The position numbers and the translations under genes were made by a program. From assembly GCA_027618475.1 (NCBI GenBank), contig JAQCEJ010000016.1, positions 1 to 64,000 of the forward strand: DNA of 64,000 nt, given 5' to 3'. This stretch comes from Planctomycetota bacterium. Lineage in GTDB: Bacteria > Planctomycetota > Planctomycetia > Planctomycetales > Planctomycetaceae. Positions 57,619 through 64,000 of the stretch are shown here, piece by piece; the first letter of the stretch is position 1; every line of letters starts with the position of its first letter. The notes under the pieces are model-generated. The model searched no databases and was not told where the DNA came from. It saw only the letters and a program-made list of their open reading frames with translations.

Positions 57619-58950
57619 TTACATGATCTCTGCGATCGGTTTCGAATCGCTGACCAGGTGTGTGGGACGTCCCGAACTATTATAGAGAATCTTGTCGGGA
57701 TCGATTCCGAGTTTGAGGTAGACGCTCGAAACGAGATTTTCGGGACCGTAAATATTCTCGATCGCCGTGTAACCGTTGCGGTCAGTCGCGCCGACAACCT
57801 GTCCCGGCGGCGTACCGCACCCGGCAGCGAGAATCGAAATCGCATTCGACCAGTGGTCGCGTCCCGGAGTCGTGGAACCCGGCAGCGTCGTAATCGCGGG
57901 AGTTCGTCCAAATTCACCCATCACGAGCACAAGCGTGGAGTCGAGCAGTCCACGCTGTTCGAGGTCTTCGATCAACGTGGCAACGACTTCTTCAAGACGC
58001 CGCCCCTGATGCTTGATCGAATGGAAGATATTCGAGTGATGATCCCAGCCACCGTTATTGATGGTAACGAAAGGAACTCCCCCTTCGACCAGACGGCGGG
58101 CGAGCAGCGCGGTTTGACCCAGCGTGTTACGGCCGAAGCGGTCGCGTACTTCGGCCGGTTCTTTATCGATATCAAAAGCCTTTTGTGCCGCTTCGGATGT
58201 AATCAGCGAGACCGCCTGCTCAAAATTTTCATCAGCTCCCAACACCGGATCGCCTGCGGCACGATCTCGAAAACGAAGCAGGCTGTCGACCTGCTGACGC
58301 AGTTCGCGACGACTGACCGCTCGAATGTCTTCGAGACCACTGGGAATCGTCACATCACGGACAGAGAAGTTGTCTCGATTAGGATCGTCTCCGACGACGA
58401 ACGGAGCATGCCGTGCGCCGAGGAAGTTTGGTCCGCCCGAACGCGTAATCGACGGAAGCGAAAAATACGCCGGAAGTCCCTCAGTCGCTCCTCGTTCGGC
58501 AGAGACGACCGAACCCATACTGGGGTGAAAGCTGACGAACGCACCGCAACTGACGGGAATTCGCGTCGGGGCACCAGTCATCATGTAATGATTACCAGCA
58601 CCGTGGTTGTTCTGATCGTGTCGCACCGAACGAATGATCGCCAGCTTATCGGCAATGCCGGCGAGACGTTCCATGTTCTCCGAAAAATAAATCCCCGGGA
58701 CTTTCGTTTGAATGGGATGAAACTCGCCGCGAATTTCGGCCGGGGCTTCGGGCTTGGGATCGAACATGTCGATGTGACTGGGTCCGCCGTCCAACCAGAA
58801 CAGAATGCAACTGGTCTTGCGCAACGGAGAAAGTTCTGCCTGCGCTCTCATGCGGATGGCGTTAACGAGACCTCCCCCCATCAGGGCACCCAGCCCGAAT
58901 TTAAGACAGTCTCGTCGTTTTACACCTTCGCAATTTTTATGGATTGCCAT
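57619..58950 (-). CDS. DUF1501 domain-containing protein
   Basis: CILFWLDGGPSHIDMFDPKPEAPAEIRGEF, MTGAPTRIPVSCGAFVS, VPFVTINNGGWDHHSNIF, GEFGRTP. Confidence 0.93.
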   Translation of the reverse strand: MAIHKNCEGVKRRDCLKFGLGALMGGGLVNAIRMRAQAELSPLRKTSCILFWLDGGPSHIDMFDPKPEAPAEIRGEFHPIQTKVPGIYFSENMERLAGIADKLAIIRSVRHDQNNHGAGNHYMMTGAPTRIPVSCGAFVSFHPSMGSVVSAERGATEGLPAYFSLPSITRSGGPNFLGARHAPFVVGDDPNRDNFSVRDVTIPSGLEDIRAVSRRELRQQVDSLLRFRDRAAGDPVLGADENFEQAVSLITSEAAQKAFDIDKEPAEVRDRFGRNTLGQTALLARRLVEGGVPFVTINNGGWDHHSNIFHSIKHQGRRLEEVVATLIEDLEQRGLLDSTLVLVMGEFGRTPAITTLPGSTTPGRDHWSNAISILAAGCGTPPGQVVGATDRNGYTAIENIYGPENLVSSVYLKLGIDPDKILYNSSGRPTHLVSDSKPIAEIM

Positions 58951-59003
58951 TCGAGTTTCCCATTATTTCGAGGGATGTATGTGCGGGTAGTGTTGTTCCG
59001 TCA

Positions 59004-61298
59004 TCAATCGATATACGAAAATTCGGGGGTGTTCATCAGGGCCCAGAAAATATCTTCGACAACCCTCCGACGTTCTTCAGGGGCCGGTAGAATCGCTACT
59101 AATTTCTGCTTTTCGTCTTCCATCGGCAGTCGTGAATAAATCCGCAGGTAAATTTCATCGACAATCTCTTCGTTCGACATCTCGCTGGCGGCCAGTTTTG
59201 CGGGTTGTGAGTCGTCCTGCATCAGTTTTTTATTGAGTTCGGGCGAGTTCATCAAATGCAAAACTTGAGGAGTGGTCGAATCAGACGTTCGTTCGCACGG
59301 GGGATCCTGATTGGCATCGGGACGGCCGAACGTATCAAGAAACAGCGAACTTGAACGATAGGTCCAAAGCTGCGTCGCCCGTGAACCGGGGGGCATCGCG
59401 GCAAATTCCTGCTCGACTTCGAGCACGTCGTTAACGGCATCAAGCAGCACTTCGGCCCGCATGCGCTGACGATAATAGCGGGAGAAATTCTTCAGGTCGG
59501 TGACGTTGCGTTCTTCGGGTACGGTGCTTAATCCGAAGACATACGACGTCATAATCGTGCGGTTCAAATGTTTGATATTATAGTCATGCTGACGAAAGTC
59601 GTCGGCCAGAAACTGCAACAGCGCTTCGTTCGACGCGGGATTGGTGGCACGGATATCGTCGACGGGATCGACGAGTCCTTGTCCCATGATGTCGGCCCAG
59701 ACACGGTTCGCCATCACCTTGGCGAAATACGGATTCGCATCGTCGGTCATCCAGTCCGCCAGGGCGTCACGAGGATTCTCTTCGGGGCCGAACGTCATCT
59801 CGTCGCCGTTGAGCGGTCGCGGTAAAACGGGAACGTTGGTGCGGCCATGTCGCAATTCACCGCTGGTTGTTGTGTAAATGATTTCTTCATCACCTGAAAT
59901 GGGAGGCGATAAATAACCGACGTGACCGACGCGAGAAAAGAATGAGGCAAAGCCGTAGAAATCGTCCTGACTCCAGACTTCAAACGGATGATGATGACAT
60001 TTCGCACATTCCAGCCGTACGCCCAGGAATATCTGACTGACCGATGAGCCGATTTCGACGACCACCGGACGATCACGAAAAATCACGGTTGCACCGTTGG
60101 TGAATGTTCCCCCCTCAGCAGTAATTAACTCGCGTGCGAACTGGTCGTACGGCATGTTTTTACGAAACGCGTCTCGTAACCAGGAATCGATCATATAGAC
60201 CGACTTCACGCCGACGCGAAATGGATTGGGACGAAGCAGATCGGCCCACTTGTTAGCCCAGAAGTCGGCATACTCGGGTCGTTCGAGCAAGCCATCGATT
60301 AACCTTACGCGTTTATCCGAGGAGGTATCGGCAAGAAACGAGCGGACTTCATCAGGTGTCGGCAGACGTCCGATCACTCGAAGATAAGCCCGGCGTAAAA
60401 ACTTCGAATCCTCCGCAGGAGCCGAAGGTAACATGCCCAGGAGTTTCAACTTGTTCCAGACATGTTCGTCGATCGGATTGTAGCGCGGCAGTTGCGTATA
60501 GCTTTCGGCGGGGACTTCACCGGCCAGCGGAATGGTAACCGCACAGACTGCGATGTTATTCATGTAACGGACCATGATCGCCGATTCGCCTGGAATCGGA
60601 CCCGCCTTAACGAGACCGTCGGGGGAAACGGCGGCAATTGTTTTGTCGTTCGTCTGAAAAGCCGTGGCGGCGGTGACGTCGCGACGATGGCCGTCGGAGT
60701 ACTCGGCCCAGACCGATAATTGAAACTGTTCTTCCGTCTTAAGGCTGTGGCTGTCCGGTTCGACAACAACACGAACCAACCGGGGTGCATCGGCGGGATC
60801 GCGAGGCGTGCCGTTTTGAATCCATCTTCTCAGCAATTCGTACGAAGTGCTGTCGCGAGGAATTCGAACGCCGCCGCCGTGGGGAACCTGTCCGGTTGCT
60901 TTCCGCAACAGCAAACTCGACGCAGCCGCCGCCGGAAACACACGACGTCCGCGACCGGCATGCACAAGCTGTTCGTAATCGTAGTCGGAATCGAAACCGA
61001 GCAATGAAAGCGCAAATCCATTCTGGCCTCGCGATTTACCGTGACACGCCCCGGCGTTACAACCAAATCGCGTGAGCAACGGCTGGATATCCATTTCGAA
61101 GGTGACAGATTCGGTATCTGTAGCGTCAACTTCAGCTGCGACGGCGGTTGCCGTTCTGTCGGCTCCCATTGCAACGCCAACCCCGGCAACGATCATAATT
61201 CGCAAGATGAGGGGGCGCACCGTGCCGACAACATGACGGTTGACGGACAAGCATTCAACCAGGAGTTGAATCGATAATCGACGCCGCGATCGAAGCAT
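59004..61298 (-). CDS. DUF1549/DUF1553 (PSD1) domain-containing protein
   Basis: FGCNAGACHGKSRGQNGFALSLLG, RAYLRVIGRLPTPDEVRSFL, LRLECAKCHHHPFEVWSQDDFYGFASFFSR, MANRVWADIMGQGLVDPVDDIRATNPASN. Confidence 0.93.
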   Translation of the reverse strand: MLRSRRRLSIQLLVECLSVNRHVVGTVRPLILRIMIVAGVGVAMGADRTATAVAAEVDATDTESVTFEMDIQPLLTRFGCNAGACHGKSRGQNGFALSLLGFDSDYDYEQLVHAGRGRRVFPAAAASSLLLRKATGQVPHGGGVRIPRDSTSYELLRRWIQNGTPRDPADAPRLVRVVVEPDSHSLKTEEQFQLSVWAEYSDGHRRDVTAATAFQTNDKTIAAVSPDGLVKAGPIPGESAIMVRYMNNIAVCAVTIPLAGEVPAESYTQLPRYNPIDEHVWNKLKLLGMLPSAPAEDSKFLRRAYLRVIGRLPTPDEVRSFLADTSSDKRVRLIDGLLERPEYADFWANKWADLLRPNPFRVGVKSVYMIDSWLRDAFRKNMPYDQFARELITAEGGTFTNGATVIFRDRPVVVEIGSSVSQIFLGVRLECAKCHHHPFEVWSQDDFYGFASFFSRVGHVGYLSPPISGDEEIIYTTTSGELRHGRTNVPVLPRPLNGDEMTFGPEENPRDALADWMTDDANPYFAKVMANRVWADIMGQGLVDPVDDIRATNPASNEALLQFLADDFRQHDYNIKHLNRTIMTSYVFGLSTVPEERNVTDLKNFSRYYRQRMRAEVLLDAVNDVLEVEQEFAAMPPGSRATQLWTYRSSSLFLDTFGRPDANQDPPCERTSDSTTPQVLHLMNSPELNKKLMQDDSQPAKLAASEMSNEEIVDEIYLRIYSRLPMEDEKQKLVAILPAPEERRRVVEDIFWALMNTPEFSYID

Positions 61299-61390
61299 GG
61301 AGTGAACCTCGAAATCTCAAAGTCAACAGGCAGGACAATTCGGCAGGAAGGTCGTGAGGGTTCGCACACAATTAATCAAACAATGATTGC

Positions 61391-61414
61391 ACTGATAAGT
61401 TTGTCCTTATCAGT
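61391..61414. promoter_or_regulatory. Inverted repeat upstream of the PSD1-DUF1501-PPC gene set
   Basis: ACTGATAAG-TTTGTC-CTTATCAGT, perfect 9-bp arms. Confidence 0.4.
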
Positions 61415-61913
61415 ATATCGATCGTTCAACGGGCGTCAAGCGATCCCATTTGAGAAAATCCGTTGCCACAGAGGCGCAAGTCAAGAGATAAAAACGAGTT
61501 GCAACCCATTCGCCAGCATTGATTCAGCCTGTTCTTTAACCGTAAAAACGAACCCAATTGAGGCCATTCGGTAACTTTGCAGGGAGACACGCTAATTGAC
61601 GGACGTGCCAGTCTAACCGTCGTAAATTGTTAATAAGGCAGATCTCGTCCCATCGTCGATGTGACATCAACAACAAGACAGCATTTTAGCATGCCGAAAT
61701 ACCTGTACCGTTCGCTCTTTTCTATCGTCTTTGAACCGAAAGGCTTTGGAGATTACAATGGCGAGATCGATGGCCTGATGCCATTCTATACCGGATTTGG
61801 ATGATACGAGCACAGACGCTCATGATGTTGAAGGTATAGAGATGTAGGCGGAATATTATCAAGATGGCGAATCCATCACAGTTCGTACCCCATCTGTTTT
61901 AAGGAGGGTGTCG

Positions 61914-63953
61914 ATGCCAATTCTGGCGACGTGCGAAGGCTGCTTTAAGGAATACAACGTTCCCGATAATCGGGCGGGCCAGGCATTCAAATGCAAAGAC
62001 TGCGGCGAAGTTGTGCGTGTGCCCCGTCCAGGTGCACAGCCGGAAGATCACCAATCTGTATCGTCAGCCAAGCCGCGAAGCAAATCGTCGTCGAAGAAAA
62101 AGAAAAAAAAACGTTCGGCCAAATCGAACGATAACGGAATGATGATCGGCATTGTCGTCGGTGCCGTGGCCCTGATCGGAATGATTGTCTATCTCGTGAT
62201 CCCCAAAGGGGACGATGCTCCTGCCGGTGGCGACGTTGCCGGTGTGAATTCCGCCGATGGATCGGCAACTCCCGAAGGTGGCGCTTCATCATTACCGACT
62301 CTCTCTGCCGACGAACAAGCGCTCGTCGCCGATTTTAGACAGATGGTTCGCGGATTGACAAATTCTTCGGCAGAAGAGCGGAAAGCGGCGAATGAAAAAT
62401 TTGCCGCCGACCATAACATGAGCGTATCCGATGTTCTCGCGGTCCTGAAGAAAGATCGTGCCCTCCGTGATGAAGCGAAAAAAGTCGTCGGTAAATGGCA
62501 ACCGTTGCAAATCGGGGCCGTGACGGCAGCCTCCTGGCCGACGCAGGTCAATATCAGCATTCCTTCTACATATGGTGGGGCGATCGTCAGCGTTCCCGAA
62601 CTGCGAACGCCTTACCTGCTCACCAGTGTCACTGTATCGGGCGGTGTCGAACGGCATGTGTTCGATCTATCGTCATCGCGTGAGATCGGACATTGGACAA
62701 ACCCGATTGTCGCCGGGCATACCGAGCAACTCAGTCCTGATGGTCAATTGGTCTATTTGCAGGGGGATAACACTCTGCAGATAGTCGATGCCAAAAGCGG
62801 ACAAACGGTTCAGCAGATTTCCAGTCCCGATCTTCATTACGTCTCTTACATCGAGTTCATCGGTCCAAAACGGTTGATGGTGCTCACCCCCCGCACCGCC
62901 CAGCGGACTTCCGACAAATTACAACGCTGTCTGATTTTCGACGCCACTACCGGCCAGGAAGTTTCGCGATTCGAACGAGAGTTCAGCTTTGCCGGGGCGG
63001 AGAAAATGTCGATTTCACCCGATGGTCGCTATTTCCTGGCGCGAGGAAAAGAAAAATCGATCGAAGTCGTCGACTTAACAACGGGAGAACAGCTCTGTGC
63101 ACTCGATTTGAAAGATGAAGGGATACCGTACGGCCAAATCCACAGTGTCGCCTTCTCTCCCGATGGACGAATGATAGCCGTTCTTGAAGAAAAGCCGCTA
63201 GTGGCACTGCGGCTATATATTATCGATTCGGCATCGGGAATGGTGGCGCTGAAGACCGACTTGTACGGAGGGACGACATCGCTTGGGGCTCCTCTCGAAT
63301 TGCAGCTCACCGATCCGCTCATCTGGTTTCCCGATGGGCGAAACCTATTGATTGGAAACATTGTTGCCGTCGACACCGCGACCGGCCGGCGCGTCTGGCA
63401 GGCACGCGGCCAACAATCGGGAAACCAAACGGCTCGACTGCCGACCAACGGCGGGTTGATCTATCAGGTGAATACCAAAGAGACCACGCAACTGGTGATG
63501 CTGCCGATCGACTTTTCTCGAATCGCATCGACACAGGCGGCGTGGCCGTCGGATGCGGCACTCAGCCCGGGAACGCCGGTCAGCATCGCGGTCAATCTCG
63601 CTGCGGGAGGACTGCAAGACGTCAACGAGGTCGTGAAATCAGGCTTGCAGTTGAAACTGGAACGACTTGGGTTCGAAGTGGTCGATGGTGCCGATCGTGT
63701 GCTCAACGTTGGAATACAAGAAGGCTCGGTCGCGTTCAAATGGACGAACGGAGGTGACACGTTATGGGAGTCGGTCGCCACCGCGGACACAGCGATGGTT
63801 GCCCAATTGGGACACCTCAAAGGCCATCCCCCCGAACAAGCGATCGGAATGGAAGGGGTCATCAAAGTGCAAGCCTATCCCATCCCTTACTTCATTGCCG
63901 GCGACCGGCAGTGGACGCTGCCGATCATCGATCAGATCAATCATAAAGGGTAG
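61914..63953 (+). CDS. Zinc-ribbon membrane protein with WD40-like propeller
   Basis: CEGCFKEYNVPDNRAGQAFKCKDCGEVVRVP; TM GIVVGAVALIGMIVYLVI; SPDGRYFLARG and SPDGRMIAVLEE blades; AAGGAGG SD just upstream. Confidence 0.85.
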   Translation: MPILATCEGCFKEYNVPDNRAGQAFKCKDCGEVVRVPRPGAQPEDHQSVSSAKPRSKSSSKKKKKKRSAKSNDNGMMIGIVVGAVALIGMIVYLVIPKGDDAPAGGDVAGVNSADGSATPEGGASSLPTLSADEQALVADFRQMVRGLTNSSAEERKAANEKFAADHNMSVSDVLAVLKKDRALRDEAKKVVGKWQPLQIGAVTAASWPTQVNISIPSTYGGAIVSVPELRTPYLLTSVTVSGGVERHVFDLSSSREIGHWTNPIVAGHTEQLSPDGQLVYLQGDNTLQIVDAKSGQTVQQISSPDLHYVSYIEFIGPKRLMVLTPRTAQRTSDKLQRCLIFDATTGQEVSRFEREFSFAGAEKMSISPDGRYFLARGKEKSIEVVDLTTGEQLCALDLKDEGIPYGQIHSVAFSPDGRMIAVLEEKPLVALRLYIIDSASGMVALKTDLYGGTTSLGAPLELQLTDPLIWFPDGRNLLIGNIVAVDTATGRRVWQARGQQSGNQTARLPTNGGLIYQVNTKETTQLVMLPIDFSRIASTQAAWPSDAALSPGTPVSIAVNLAAGGLQDVNEVVKSGLQLKLERLGFEVVDGADRVLNVGIQEGSVAFKWTNGGDTLWESVATADTAMVAQLGHLKGHPPEQAIGMEGVIKVQAYPIPYFIAGDRQWTLPIIDQINHKG

Positions 63954-64000
63954 CGAAAAACCGGAAGCATCTATTATCACACCTATTGAATTTGCACAGT

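Overview
This 64 kb window looks like a chromosomal segment from a planctomycete. The call rests on DUF1501, DUF1549/DUF1553 (PSD1) and PPC proteins, N-terminal zinc-ribbon membrane proteins, TAT-exported Gfo/Idh/MocA proteins and an H4MPT-pathway gene. Most of it is densely coding housekeeping and family-level genes: thiL, pyrB-pyrC, mqnE, bioF-like, ald, hemH, murE-murF-mraY, a DEAD-box helicase, HtrA, a Ser/Thr kinase, a histidine kinase and transporters. There is one tRNA-Leu(GAG). I found no CRISPR array, rRNA, prophage or transposase. The observations I consider most worth following up are: (1) a dispersed 76-bp intergenic element with 12-bp terminal inverted repeats, three clear copies plus a fourth divergent copy whose inverted repeats changed together; (2) a multi-branched structured RNA candidate with its own terminator between murF and mraY; (3) a split olefin (ole) pathway, with OleC/OleD-like genes adjacent and an OleB-like Asp-nucleophile hydrolase translationally coupled to a bioF-like gene and mqnE; (4) a DUF116-polyprenyl synthase fusion next to fhcC; (5) an HTH protein with acidic SDSDVKL/DSGISL repeats and a C-terminal TM helix next to mraY; (6) an NsrR-like Rrf2 regulator with a palindromic upstream site and a downstream DUF3365 haem protein; (7) a ferrochelatase with a possible [2Fe-2S] cysteine set. 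All calls come from reading the sequence; no database search or folding program was run.
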